DNA of 64,000 nucleotides. Source: JAENVU01 sp038250905. Its GTDB lineage: Bacteria; Actinomycetota; Acidimicrobiia; IMCC26256; JAENVU01. Position numbers and translations under genes: made by a program. This document shows positions 17,176 to 25,929 of the stretch, one piece after another. The stretch covers positions 1 through 64,000 of the forward strand of contig JBBSBV010000007.1 of the NCBI GenBank assembly GCA_038250905.1, read 5' to 3'. Under the pieces are notes generated by a model that searched no databases, was not told the DNA's origin, and saw nothing but the letters and a program-made list of their open reading frames with translations. The first letter of the stretch is position 1; every line of letters begins with the position of its first letter.

Positions 17176-19137
17176 ATGGCAGACCAAGTACTCGAACGCT
17201 CGATGCTCGACGGCAAGGATCGCGAGCAGCTCCATGCGATCGCCGGAGCCATGGGCATCAAAGGCGTGACCCGCCTCCGCAAGGCCGACCTCGTCGACGC
17301 CATTCTCGGCGCCGCGACCGGAAATGCCGCGGCCGGAAATGCCGCGACCGGAAATGCCGCGACCGGCACCGGCGCGGCCGGCGGCGACGCGCCCGTCGAA
17401 GCCGCCAACGGCAAGGCCACGAAGGCCACCAAGGCGACCAAGGCCACCAAGACGGCCAAGCCCGCGGACGACGCGGCAACGACCGAGGCGCCCACCCGTC
17501 GGGTGCGCTCCAAGCGCGCATCGGAGCTCGCGGCCGAGGAGCCCGACCTCGCGGCGATCGCCGCCGAGGAGAACGCCCTCGCCGGTGGATCCGACGCCGC
17601 GGCGACCGAGATCGCACCTCGCCCCATGCGGCGGAACAACCCGGCGAACTCCTCGGGATCGTCGGGCACCGCGACGACGCCTGACTCGAACGCCACGGGC
17701 ACGGCGGCCACCGAGCCGCAGAAGTCCGGGGCTACGAACCCGTCCGGTGGCCAGGGCCGTTCGGCGAACGCGGCTCCGGGCAACGACGTCGAGGACGACC
17801 GCAACTCCTTCGGCGATGGCAACCGGACCGGGCGTCGGCGTCGACGTCGTGGCCGGGACCGTGACCGTCCCGGTGGCGGCGGCGGGAGTGGTGGTGGTGG
17901 TGGCGGCGGTGGCGGTAACCCCGAGCGCGGGAATGCCCGCAGCAGCAACGACCGGGACCAGGGCCCCGATGCCGATACCCGTGAGTACTCCGGCGAGTCG
18001 ATCGACGTCGAGGGTCTGCTCGATCTCCGAGACGAGGGCTACGGCTTCATGCGGACCACGGGCTATCTGCCCGGTCGGGCCGACGTGTACGTCTCGGCCT
18101 CGCAGGTTCGCCGGTTCGCGCTGCGCAAGGGTGACTTCATCAAGGGTCAGACCCGCCCGCCCGCGAGCAACGAGAAGTACCCCGCGCTGCTGCGGGTCGA
18201 CGAGATCAGCGGCATGACCCCCGACGATGCCCGCAACCGGGCGCGATTCGAGGACCTCACCCCGCTGTTCCCGGACGAGCGGCTGCGCCTCGAACTGCTC
18301 GACGACCCGACGCTGCTGACCGGGCGGATCGTCGACCTCCTCTCCCCCATCGGCAAGGGCCAGCGCGGGATGATCGTCTCACCGCCCAAGGTCGGCAAGA
18401 CGACGATCATGAAGCAGATCGTGGCCGCGATCGAACGCAACAACCCCGAGTGTCACCTCATGGTGCTCCTCGTCGACGAGCGGCCCGAAGAGGTCACCGA
18501 CATGCGCCGCCACGTGCAGCGCGGTGAGGTGATCGCCTCTACGTTCGACCGACCGTCGGACGAGCACACCCACGTCTCGGAGCTCACCATCGAACGCGCC
18601 AAGCGGCTCGTGGAGCTCGGCAAGGACGTGGTGATCCTGCTCGACGGCATCACGCGTCTGGCCCGGGCGTACAACCTCGCGGCACCGGCCTCCGGTCGGA
18701 TCATGTCGGGTGGTATCGACGCCGGTGCGCTGTACCCGCCGAAGCGGTTCTTCGGTGCGGCCCGCAACGTCGAGGAAGGTGGCTCGCTCACGATCATCGC
18801 CACCGCGCTGGTCGACACGAACTCCAAGATGGACGAACACATCTTCGAGGAGTTCAAGGGCACCGGGAACTGGGAGCTCAAGCTCGACCGCAAGCTCGCG
18901 GAGCGGCGGCTGTTCCCGGCGATCGACGTCAACTCGTCGAGTACCCGCCACGAGGAACTGCTCTTCACCCGGGACCAGCTGAACCAGGTGTGGAAGCTCC
19001 GCCGGGTGCTGAACGCCCTGGCCCAGGACGGTTCGGCGGCCGCGGGACTCGAGCTGCTGATCGACAAGCTCAAGACCACCAAGTCGAATGACGAGTTCCT
19101 GGCCGAGATCGCGAAAGCTCCCACGCCCGGCGGCTAA
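17176..19137 (+). CDS. rho: Transcription termination factor Rho
   Basis: The 653-residue hexameric RNA helicase has the N-terminal Rho domain (residues 1-45, DREQLHAIAGAMGIKGVTRLRKADLVDAI), then about 220 residues of low-complexity insert (Ala/Asn repeats, Lys-Ala-Thr repeats, Arg-rich and Gly-rich runs), the RNA-binding cold-shock domain (about 278-330, DEGYGFMRTTGYLPG), Walker A SPPKVGKTT (about 402-411), DERPEEVTDM and the Q- and R-loop regions. The large insert is typical of high-GC actinobacteria and makes the protein much longer than the 419 residues of E. coli Rho. A perfect hairpin follows the stop. Confidence 0.97.
   Translation: MADQVLERSMLDGKDREQLHAIAGAMGIKGVTRLRKADLVDAILGAATGNAAAGNAATGNAATGTGAAGGDAPVEAANGKATKATKATKATKTAKPADDAATTEAPTRRVRSKRASELAAEEPDLAAIAAEENALAGGSDAAATEIAPRPMRRNNPANSSGSSGTATTPDSNATGTAATEPQKSGATNPSGGQGRSANAAPGNDVEDDRNSFGDGNRTGRRRRRRGRDRDRPGGGGGSGGGGGGGGGNPERGNARSSNDRDQGPDADTREYSGESIDVEGLLDLRDEGYGFMRTTGYLPGRADVYVSASQVRRFALRKGDFIKGQTRPPASNEKYPALLRVDEISGMTPDDARNRARFEDLTPLFPDERLRLELLDDPTLLTGRIVDLLSPIGKGQRGMIVSPPKVGKTTIMKQIVAAIERNNPECHLMVLLVDERPEEVTDMRRHVQRGEVIASTFDRPSDEHTHVSELTIERAKRLVELGKDVVILLDGITRLARAYNLAAPASGRIMSGGIDAGALYPPKRFFGAARNVEEGGSLTIIATALVDTNSKMDEHIFEEFKGTGNWELKLDRKLAERRLFPAIDVNSSSTRHEELLFTRDQLNQVWKLRRVLNALAQDGSAAAGLELLIDKLKTTKSNDEFLAEIAKAPTPGG
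17311..17364 (+). repeat. Tandem 15-base repeat inside the rho insert
   Basis: The unit GGAAATGCCGCGACC occurs three times in a row (17320-17334, 17335-17349, 17350-17364; the first copy has one change) and half a unit precedes it. It encodes GNAAA/GNAAT repeats. A second short repeat (nine-base AAGGCCACC-like units encoding Lys-Ala-Thr) follows at about 17413-17455. Such in-frame repeats are prone to copy-number change by slippage. Confidence 0.8.
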
Positions 19138-19143
19138 GCAGCG

Positions 19144-19173
19144 CCCAACGCCCGGGAATACCCGGGCGTTGGG
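19144..19173 (+). terminator. Strong hairpin between rho and rpmE
   Basis: A 13-base-pair stem (19144-19156 with 19161-19173, core AACGCCCGGG/CCCGGGCGTT) with an AATA loop begins 6 bases after the rho stop. No T-tract follows. It separates rho from the rpmE promoter, as an intrinsic terminator of the high-GC type would. Confidence 0.75.
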
Positions 19174-19194
19174 GACGGTAGTGAGAACTTTTCC

Positions 19195-19200
19195 TAGACT
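19195..19200 (+). promoter_or_regulatory. -10 box TAGACT for rpmE
   Basis: TAGACT ends 9 bases before the rpmE ATG at 19210, directly after the rho terminator. The spacing leaves little or no leader and no Shine-Dalgarno sequence, so a leaderless or near-leaderless rpmE mRNA is likely. Confidence 0.55.
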
Positions 19201-19209
19201 GGACGGATC

Positions 19210-19413
19210 ATGAAGACCGACATCCACCCCACCTACACCGAGTGCAAGGTGCACTGCTCCTGCGGCAACGAGTTCGTCACTCGTTCGACCGTGAGCGAGT
19301 TGCGCGTCGAGCTGTGCTCCGAGTGCCACCCCTTCTACACCGGCAAGCAGAAGCTGGTGGACACCGGCGGTCGCGTCGAGCGCTTCAACAAGCGGTACGC
19401 GAAGAAGCAGTAG
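19210..19413 (+). CDS. rpmE: 50S ribosomal protein L31, zinc-binding form
   Basis: The 67-residue protein begins MKTDIHPTYTECKVHCSCGN and carries the four cysteines (C12/C16/C18-type cluster and CSECHPFYTGKQK) of the zinc-containing L31 type. VDTGGRVERFNKRY is the usual C-terminal signature. Its place after rho and before DUF1385/prfA is conserved in actinobacteria. Confidence 0.97.
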   Translation: MKTDIHPTYTECKVHCSCGNEFVTRSTVSELRVELCSECHPFYTGKQKLVDTGGRVERFNKRYAKKQ

Positions 19414-19438
19414 CTCCAACCGCACGGGGGTCTCTGGC

Positions 19439-20335
19439 GTGAGTGAGCAGCCGAAGTACATGGGCGGCCAGGCGGTCGTCGAGGGCGTGATGATGCGCGG
19501 CGCCACCACGTGGGCCGTCGCCGTGCGCACTCCCGACGGCGACATCGACGTCGCGGTCCACGATGTACCCGGCTGGGCCGAGCGCTACAACAAGGTGCCA
19601 TTGCTTCGCGGCGTCATGAACCTGGCGGAGTCGATGGGGCTCGGCATGCGCGCGCTGTCGTGGTCGGCCAACCTCCAGATGCCCGAGGAGGAGCGACTCT
19701 CGGGCAAGGCCATGGGTCTCACCATGGCGGTGTCGATGGCGCTCTTCATGGGGATCTTCATCCTGCTCCCGGCGCTCGGCGCCCGTGGGCTCGGCAGCCT
19801 CTTCGGCATCACCGGTGTCGCGTTCCACGCGATGGAAGGCGTCCTCGTCCTCGGGCTCTTCCTGGGATATCTGGCGGCGATCGGCCAGATGAAGGAGATC
19901 CGCAAGGTCTTCCAGTACCACGGCGCGGAGCACAAGTCGATCGCCGCCTACGAGAACGACGTGCCGCTCACGCCGGAGTCGGCCCAGACCTTCACCACCG
20001 CCCATGTGCGCTGCGGCACCAACTTCCTGCTCACCGTGCTGACCATCGCGATCATCGCCTACTCGCTCATCGGTCGACCGGCGTTGCCGTACTTGATCCT
20101 CTCCCGCGTCATCCTGATCCCGGTGATCGCCGGTCTCGCCTACGAACTGATCCGGTTCGCGGCGCGAAACATGAACCGGCGCTGGGTGCAGGTCGCGATG
20201 ATCCCTGGCCTGTCGCTCCAGAAGCTCACGACGCGTGAACCGACCCTCGAGCAGATCGAGGTCGCGATCGCGGCGCTCCGGGCCGTGTTCACGGTCGAGC
20301 AGTCGGCCGAGGTCGACGCCCGCGTCGCCGCCTGA
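19439..20335 (+). CDS. DUF1385 (YqhQ-like) membrane protein
   Basis: The 298-residue protein opens with MGGQAVVEGVMMRG and contains HGAEHKSIAAYE, both signatures of the DUF1385 family. It has about four membrane helices at roughly 95-120, 128-150, 198-220 and 222-240. Its molecular role is not established. It typically sits between rpmE and prfA, as here, although two unrelated genes and a lipoprotein gene now separate it from prfA. GTG start at 19439 (GTGAGTGAG). Confidence 0.88.
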   Translation: MSEQPKYMGGQAVVEGVMMRGATTWAVAVRTPDGDIDVAVHDVPGWAERYNKVPLLRGVMNLAESMGLGMRALSWSANLQMPEEERLSGKAMGLTMAVSMALFMGIFILLPALGARGLGSLFGITGVAFHAMEGVLVLGLFLGYLAAIGQMKEIRKVFQYHGAEHKSIAAYENDVPLTPESAQTFTTAHVRCGTNFLLTVLTIAIIAYSLIGRPALPYLILSRVILIPVIAGLAYELIRFAARNMNRRWVQVAMIPGLSLQKLTTREPTLEQIEVAIAALRAVFTVEQSAEVDARVAA

Positions 20336-20432
20336 CGGCCCGCCACTGCCGTCGGCATTGGGCCCCCGGGCCGCCCAGGACTTACCCTCGTTCGTCGCCG
20401 CAGCGCGCGCACGCACGAAAGGGACGTCCACG

Positions 20433-21515
20433 ATGAGCACCACCTGGTCCGAGACCGAGTTGTTGGCCGACGAGGCCGACCTCGAGCCCCTCGTCGTCGC
20501 CGGTTACCGGTGCCACGGCGGGTTCGACGCCGACGGTCGCTACCGCTCGCCGCGCACCCGGTTCCGCCTGCCGGCCATCGCGGCCTGGCAGGCGAAGCAT
20601 CGGGACGACTTCGGGACCGACCTCCTCGATGCCGGCCTCGACACGTGGCCTCCCGCCACTCCCAACGTGGCGCAGTCCCGGTTCCTGCTGGCCGAGGGTG
20701 TGCGCGAGCCGGTGATCGCGGCGTTGACGCGCATCGGGACGGTCGAAGGGTTCGGCGCCGCGATGCGGATGTGGCCGGTCGGTGACCTCCAGGCGCACTT
20801 CGACGAGTCGATCACGGCGACGACGCTCGCCCATCTCGACAGCGGGCTCTTCGAAGCCCAGGCGCGCGACGAGGCGGGGTGGGAAGCCGAGTACGGACAT
20901 CAGCACATGTGGTTCGCGGCGCGCGACCTCGCGTTCGAGTCGCCCGTGGTGGACGACCTGACCGAACTGATGCTGTTCCGGCTCGGCGTGACCAAGGCAC
21001 CCGGCGCGCCGCTGCCGAGCCCCGAGGAGATCCGGCGGCGCCAGCTCGACGATCAGGTGTTCCCCGACCTCGCGCTCGAGGTGGAGGCGCTGATCCAGCG
21101 CATGATCGGCCTGCTGCTCATCGAGATCTCGGCCGCGCATCTCTTCTCGTGGGCCGAGGAACTCCTCGCGGACCCCGACCTGGTGGCGGGCGATGGTGGT
21201 GCCGCGACACTGGTGTCGTACATCCGTCAGGACGAGTCGCCTCACGTCGAGTATCTGCGCACCGCGTTGAGCGAGATGCGGGACCGGACCTTCGTCGGAA
21301 CATCGGGTGCGCGGATCGCGGGTACCACGGTGATCGGCACGCTGTGGGACCGCGCCATCGCCGAATCGACCGGGCCGCGCCGCGCCGCGAACCAGCGGTT
21401 GGCCCGCACCGAGCTGCTCGATGCGATCGAGCACCATCCCCGACGGGATGCGATCGTCGAGGGGTACGAGGCGCGGGCGACGCCGCCGGCCGCGAGTGAT
21501 GGAGCATCCGCATGA
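20433..21515 (+). CDS. Hypothetical protein, possible ferritin-like diiron fold
   Basis: No named family is recognised for this 360-residue soluble protein. Its mostly helical middle and C-terminal parts carry acidic/His patterns that could form a diiron site: HFDESITATTLAHLDSGLFE, YGHQHMWFAARDLAFE, EISAAHLFSWAEELL and QDESPHVEYL. The start is ATG 20433 with AAAGGGA upstream, and a TACCCT -10 box lies at 20383. The stop overlaps the ATG of the flavin-dependent oxidoreductase (ATGA), so the two probably act together, perhaps as an oxidase or oxygenase pair. The ferritin-like reading is tentative. Confidence 0.6.
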   Translation: MSTTWSETELLADEADLEPLVVAGYRCHGGFDADGRYRSPRTRFRLPAIAAWQAKHRDDFGTDLLDAGLDTWPPATPNVAQSRFLLAEGVREPVIAALTRIGTVEGFGAAMRMWPVGDLQAHFDESITATTLAHLDSGLFEAQARDEAGWEAEYGHQHMWFAARDLAFESPVVDDLTELMLFRLGVTKAPGAPLPSPEEIRRRQLDDQVFPDLALEVEALIQRMIGLLLIEISAAHLFSWAEELLADPDLVAGDGGAATLVSYIRQDESPHVEYLRTALSEMRDRTFVGTSGARIAGTTVIGTLWDRAIAESTGPRRAANQRLARTELLDAIEHHPRRDAIVEGYEARATPPAASDGASA

Positions 21516-22876
21516 AGTTCGGTGTCTTCTACGAGCACCAGCTCCCGCGCCCGTGGGAGCCCGACAGCGAGTACCGGCTCATCCAGGACGCGCTCGAGCA
21601 GATCGAGTTCGCGGACTCGCTGGGCATCGATTACGTGTGGGAAGTCGAGCACCACTTCCTCGAGGAGTACTCGCACTCGAGCGCGCCCGAGGTGTTCCTG
21701 GCCGCCGCGTCGCAGCGGACCAAGCGGATCCGCCTGGGCCACGGGATCGTGCAGACGCCGCCGCCGTTCAACCATCCGGCGCGCATCGCCGAACGGATCG
21801 CGATGCTCGACCTCGTCTCGAACGGGCGGGTCGACTTCGGGACCGGCGAGTCGAGTTCGGAAGCCGAACTCGGCGGCTTCGGGATCGACCCCGAGGTGAA
21901 GCGGGAGATGTGGGAGGAAGGTCTCCGCGTCGCGCTGCGGTGCATGACCGAGGTGCCGTTCACGGGCCACGCGGGTCCGCACGTGACGATGCCGCCGCGC
22001 AACGTGGTGCCCAAGCCGCGTCAGACCCCGCACCCGCCCGTCTGGGTCGCGTGTAGCCGCCGCGACACGATCCTGCTCGCGGCGCAGAAGGCGATCGGCG
22101 CGCTCGCGTTCGCGTTCGTCGATCCCGAGGAGGCGCGGACCTGGGTCGACGACTACCACCGCACCATGGCCGAGGTCGGCGTCCCGATCGGCGACGCGGT
22201 CAACGGCGAGCTGGCGTGCGTGACCACCTTCATGTGCCACGAGGACGAGGAGACGGCGATCGCCCGCGGCCTGGCCGGGGCGAACTTCTTCGGCTACTCG
22301 CTCGCGCACTACTACGTGTTCGGCCGCCACCAGCCCGGCGTCACCGACGTGTGGTCCGAGTACGAGCAGCGCCGCACCGAGCAGGGATTCGACCCCGAGG
22401 CCGTCGCGGCGGCCGCGGTGAATCAGGACCGGCTCGGCGCCAAGGTGGTGGAAGAGGGCACGGCCGGACTGCGCGGTGCCGTCGGCACCCCCGACCAGGT
22501 GCGCGACTACCTCCGGCGCTACGAGGAGGCCGGAGTCGACCAGGTGATCTTCACGGCCCAGGCCGGCAAGAACCGCCACGAGCACATCATGGAGAGCCTC
22601 GAACTCTTCGGACGCGAGGTGCTGCCCGAGTTCATGGACCGCGAGGCGCAGGCGGTCCGCGACCGGGCCGCCCGTCACGACCGGGTGACGAACATCGTGA
22701 TGCCCCGCAAGCCAGCGGAGGACCACCCCCCGCTGCCCAGCAGTAACTACTCGTTCCCGGCAATCGTGCGCGCCATGGCCGACCGCGCGGGGTCCGACGA
22801 GTTCCACGCCATGCTGGATTCGTTCGCCGACCAGTCGGCATCCGGCGGGGACGAGCTGCGTAAGCTGATTGGGTAG
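21512..22876 (+). CDS. LLM-class flavin-dependent oxidoreductase
   Basis: The 454-residue protein matches luciferase-like monooxygenases/F420-dependent oxidoreductases: MKFGVFYEHQ, LGIDYVWEVEHHF, RIRLGHGIV, HPARIAERIAMLD and NGRVDFGTGES. It is longer than the usual ~340-380 residues because of a C-terminal extension after the GREVLPEF segment. It uses reduced FMN or F420; the substrate is unknown. It is translationally coupled to the preceding hypothetical protein. Confidence 0.85.
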   Translation: MKFGVFYEHQLPRPWEPDSEYRLIQDALEQIEFADSLGIDYVWEVEHHFLEEYSHSSAPEVFLAAASQRTKRIRLGHGIVQTPPPFNHPARIAERIAMLDLVSNGRVDFGTGESSSEAELGGFGIDPEVKREMWEEGLRVALRCMTEVPFTGHAGPHVTMPPRNVVPKPRQTPHPPVWVACSRRDTILLAAQKAIGALAFAFVDPEEARTWVDDYHRTMAEVGVPIGDAVNGELACVTTFMCHEDEETAIARGLAGANFFGYSLAHYYVFGRHQPGVTDVWSEYEQRRTEQGFDPEAVAAAAVNQDRLGAKVVEEGTAGLRGAVGTPDQVRDYLRRYEEAGVDQVIFTAQAGKNRHEHIMESLELFGREVLPEFMDREAQAVRDRAARHDRVTNIVMPRKPAEDHPPLPSSNYSFPAIVRAMADRAGSDEFHAMLDSFADQSASGGDELRKLIG

Positions 22877-22922
22877 GGTGACGCCGGGTTCGTGCCGTGC
22901 GGACCGGTCTGGGGGGATCGCT

Positions 22923-23879
22923 ATGCGAGAAGTTCGTGGCCGTCGTCGGACGCGCCGGATGTTCGTGGTCGGGCTCGCGCTCGCAGTACCGCTGGTTGCC
23001 GCGTGTACGCCGATGCGCAACGCGCCCGCCGGCGGCGGGGCCACGGTCACCCAGACCTTCAAGATCGGCCCGTTCGACCTCACGCCGAACGGCCAGCCCG
23101 GGTGGGAGAGCAACGCGGCGCTGGACAACATTCCCCGGCCGACCGGCGCCTTCGGACTCAAGGCGGCGACGTTCGATCTCGTGGACGAGAACGGCGACCC
23201 GATCCCGCGGCACATGGTGCACCTCCACCACGTGCTGCTCCTGGACACCGCCCGCACCGACACCCTGTGTTCGAACTGGCCCGAGCGGTTCGCGGGCGCC
23301 GGATCGGAACGCACACCGATGGCGTTGCCGGACCCGTACGCCTACCTCGTCGGGGCCGACGATCACTGGAGGGGGCTCTGGCACATCATGAACATGGACA
23401 CGATGCCGATGACCACCTACATCCAGTACACGCTCACCTACCAGCCCGGCGCGACCGCCGCGAACTCCCGTGGCGTCGTGCCGTACTTCATGGACGTGAC
23501 CGGCTGTGGGAATGCCGAGTTCTCGGTGCCCGGGAACGGCGGCCCGGGGAGCGAGTTCCTGAAGTCGAAGACGTGGAACGCGCCGACCGACGGCATCGCG
23601 GTCTGGGCCGGTGGCCACCTGCACGGCGGCGGGATGGACATCACCCTCGCCGACGGTCTGAGTGGTGCCCACTGCACGATGACCGCCACCTACGCGTCGA
23701 ACATGCCGATGCCGATGGCCGGGATGATGGAGCCACCCGACGCGATCAGCGGGTGCCCGATGCACAACCTGGTGCTGGCCGGTCAGCCGTATACGGTCAC
23801 CGCCCGGTACGACAACTCCGCGCCGCTCGACGGGGTGATGGGCATCGTGCTCGGCTACGTCTGGCCCGGTCACCAGTAG
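22923..23879 (+). CDS. Lipoprotein resembling copper monooxygenase/SURNod19-type proteins
   Basis: The 318-residue protein has a lipoprotein signal (FVVGLALAVPLVAAC, lipobox Cys about residue 25 after an Arg-rich start). The mature part has metal-ligand-like patterns HMVHLHHVLLLD, WAGGHLHGGGMDI, and Met-rich stretches (MNMDTMPM, NMPMPMAGMM), then YDNSAPLDGVMGIVLGYVW. The HH and HxH pattern plus a late Met recalls the two copper sites of peptidylglycine-type monooxygenases and SURNod19 proteins. Start at ATG 22923 after a GGGGGGAT ribosome-binding site. Function not proven. Confidence 0.6.
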   Translation: MREVRGRRRTRRMFVVGLALAVPLVAACTPMRNAPAGGGATVTQTFKIGPFDLTPNGQPGWESNAALDNIPRPTGAFGLKAATFDLVDENGDPIPRHMVHLHHVLLLDTARTDTLCSNWPERFAGAGSERTPMALPDPYAYLVGADDHWRGLWHIMNMDTMPMTTYIQYTLTYQPGATAANSRGVVPYFMDVTGCGNAEFSVPGNGGPGSEFLKSKTWNAPTDGIAVWAGGHLHGGGMDITLADGLSGAHCTMTATYASNMPMPMAGMMEPPDAISGCPMHNLVLAGQPYTVTARYDNSAPLDGVMGIVLGYVWPGHQ

Positions 23880-23880
23880 T

Positions 23881-23898
23881 CGCCCCGGCCGTGGGGCG
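23881..23898 (+). terminator. Short GC hairpin after the copper-type lipoprotein gene
   Basis: CGCCCC (23881-23886) pairs with GGGGCG (23893-23898) around a 6-base loop, immediately after the TAG stop. It is weak, and has no T-tract. Confidence 0.35.
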
Positions 23899-23930
23899 GC
23901 GCGCATCGGAGCGCCCGCGGGTACGACCGT

Positions 23931-23936
23931 TACCCT
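23931..23936 (+). promoter_or_regulatory. -10 box TACCCT for a leaderless prfA
   Basis: TACCCT ends 7 bases before the prfA ATG at 23944. No Shine-Dalgarno sequence fits in the interval. Same geometry as other predicted leaderless starts in this window. Confidence 0.55.
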
Positions 23937-23943
23937 GACGCCG

Positions 23944-25014
23944 ATGTTCGAACGTCTCGCCGACCTCGAGCAGGAGCTCGAGCGCATCGAGTCCCAGCTC
24001 GCCGATCTGTACGCCGCCGGGGATCAGCGCGCCGCGGCCGATGCGGGTCGGCGGGTGGCCGAACTGCGGCCCGTCGTCGACGCGTACCGCGAGTACCGCG
24101 CCACGCAGTCCGACATCGCCGACGCCAAGGAGATGATCGCGGCCGAATCCGACACCGCGATGGTCGCCTTCCTCCGTCAGGAGTTGGAGGACAGGGAGTG
24201 GCGCGAGACCGAACTCGAGACCACGATCAAGGAACTGCTCGTTCCGAAGGATCCCAACGACGGGAAGAACGTCATCGTGGAGATCCGGGGCGCGGAGGGT
24301 GGCGAGGAAGCGAACCTCTGGGCCGGGGAACTGTTCCGGATGTACGAGCACTACTCCGACGCCCACCGGTGGAAGACCGAGGTCCTGTCGAGCCAGTCGT
24401 CGGACATGGGCGGCTACCGCGACGTCACGTTCGTGGTCCGGGGCAAGGACGCGTGGTCGCATCTCAAGCTCGAGGCCGGCCCGCACCGGGTCCAGCGCGT
24501 GCCCGCGACCGAGAGCCAGGGCCGTATCCACACGAGCGCGGCGACCGTCGCGGTGCTGCCCGAGGCCGAAGAGGTCGACATCTCGATCGACCCCAACGAC
24601 CTCGAGATCGACACGTACCGTTCCACCGGTCCGGGCGGCCAGTCGGTGAACACGACCGACTCCGCCATCCGCATGACCCACAAGCCGACCGGGCTCGTCG
24701 TCACGTGTCAGGACGAGAAGAGCCAACTCCAGAACAAGGACAAGGCGCTGCGGATCCTGCGGTCCCGGCTCCTCCAGTTGGAGCAGGAGCGTCAAGCCGC
24801 CGAGACCGCCGACACGCGGCGGAGCCAGGTCGGCAGCGGCGGCCGCTCCGAGAAGATCCGCACGTACAACTTCAAGGAGAACCGGGTGACCGACCATCGC
24901 ATCGGGCTCACGCTGCACAGTCTCGACGCGGTGCTCGCGGGTGACCTCGACGCGATCGTCGACGCGCTGATGGCCGACGAGCGGCGGCGCCAACTCGAGG
25001 ACGGCGACTCCTGA
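23944..25014 (+). CDS. prfA: Peptide chain release factor 1
   Basis: The 356-residue factor reads UAA and UAG. It has the GGQ peptidyl-hydrolysis motif in STGPGGQSVNTTDSA (about 226-240), the preceding GPHRVQRVPATESQGRIHTS block and the C-terminal REKIRTYNF-like segment (SEKIRTYNFKENRVTDHR). Length fits RF1. It lies directly upstream of prmC, whose product methylates the GGQ glutamine. Confidence 0.96.
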   Translation: MFERLADLEQELERIESQLADLYAAGDQRAAADAGRRVAELRPVVDAYREYRATQSDIADAKEMIAAESDTAMVAFLRQELEDREWRETELETTIKELLVPKDPNDGKNVIVEIRGAEGGEEANLWAGELFRMYEHYSDAHRWKTEVLSSQSSDMGGYRDVTFVVRGKDAWSHLKLEAGPHRVQRVPATESQGRIHTSAATVAVLPEAEEVDISIDPNDLEIDTYRSTGPGGQSVNTTDSAIRMTHKPTGLVVTCQDEKSQLQNKDKALRILRSRLLQLEQERQAAETADTRRSQVGSGGRSEKIRTYNFKENRVTDHRIGLTLHSLDAVLAGDLDAIVDALMADERRRQLEDGDS

Positions 25015-25031
25015 ACCTCACGTGGGGCGAG

Positions 25032-25919
25032 TTGCGGCGCGATGCGGAAGCGCAACTCGCCGCGATGACGGTGCCCGATCCGGCGAGCGAAGCGCGCTGG
25101 ATGATCGAGGAGGTGTCCGGCATGGACGCCGCGGAGCAGATCGCCGAGGCCGGCGGCTTCGCGACCCGGCGGGCGACCGCGGCCATGGACGCGCTGCTCG
25201 CGCGGCGGGCGGCGGGCGAGCCGATCCAGTACGTGCTCGGCGCGTGGAACTTCTGTGGCATCGATCTCTTCGTCGACCGTCGCGTGCTGATCCCGCGACC
25301 CGAGACCGAGGTCGTCGCGCAGTATGCGATCGCGGAGGTCGAACGGCTGGGTGAACGGGTCGGTCGCGCCGATCCCTGGATCGGGTCGCTCACGCAATAC
25401 GCGGTTGCCGATCTCGGCACCGGCTCCGGCGCGGTGGCACTGGCGCTGGCGGCGTCGCTGCCCGACGCCGAGGTCTGGGCGACCGACGCGAGTGCGCATG
25501 CGCTGGCCGTCGCGCAGGCGAACATCGCAGCCAACGGGAACCTCGCCACCCGTATCCGCATCGGGCAGGGGTCCTGGTTCGCGGCGCTCCCCGCCGAACT
25601 CGCCGGCCGGCTCCTGACCGTGGTGTCGAATCCGCCCTATATCGCGGACCACGAGGTCCTCGATCCCTCGGTCTCCGAGTGGGAGCCGCGTGACGCGCTC
25701 GTTGCCGGTCCCACCGGTCTCGAGGCGCTCGAACATCTCGTCGTCGAGGCGGTCGAGTGGCTCGATCCCGCCGGCACGCTCGTCCTCGAACTCGCGCCGC
25801 ACCAGGCCGGCGAGGTCGCGGAACGTGCTCGCGACGCGGGTTACGCCGAGGTCCTCGTGCGCACCGACCTCACCGGCCAGGTGCGTGCGCTCGTCGCCCG
25901 CCGGCGTGCCGATCGGTAG
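25032..25919 (+). CDS. prmC: Release factor glutamine N5-methyltransferase
   Basis: PrmC methylates the GGQ glutamine of release factors using S-adenosylmethionine. The sequence shows the helical N-terminal domain, PIQYVLGAWNFCGIDLFVDRRVLIPRPETE, the SAM motif VADLGTGSGAVALALA and the catalytic NPPY in VVSNPPYIADHE. The first standard start is TTG 25032 (295 residues), but the family-conserved TWGEL segment lies just upstream in the same frame and could only be included by starting at CTG 25011, which overlaps the prfA stop. I give the conservative start. Confidence 0.93.
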   Translation: MRRDAEAQLAAMTVPDPASEARWMIEEVSGMDAAEQIAEAGGFATRRATAAMDALLARRAAGEPIQYVLGAWNFCGIDLFVDRRVLIPRPETEVVAQYAIAEVERLGERVGRADPWIGSLTQYAVADLGTGSGAVALALAASLPDAEVWATDASAHALAVAQANIAANGNLATRIRIGQGSWFAALPAELAGRLLTVVSNPPYIADHEVLDPSVSEWEPRDALVAGPTGLEALEHLVVEAVEWLDPAGTLVLELAPHQAGEVAERARDAGYAEVLVRTDLTGQVRALVARRRADR

Positions 25920-25922
25920 ATT
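25917..25922 (+). promoter_or_regulatory. -10 box TAGATT overlapping the prmC stop
   Basis: TAGATT begins with the TAG stop codon of prmC and ends 7 bases before the ATG at 25930. It is the best evidence that the small downstream reading frame is a real, leaderless gene. Confidence 0.5.
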
Positions 25923-25929
25923 CCCAGGC

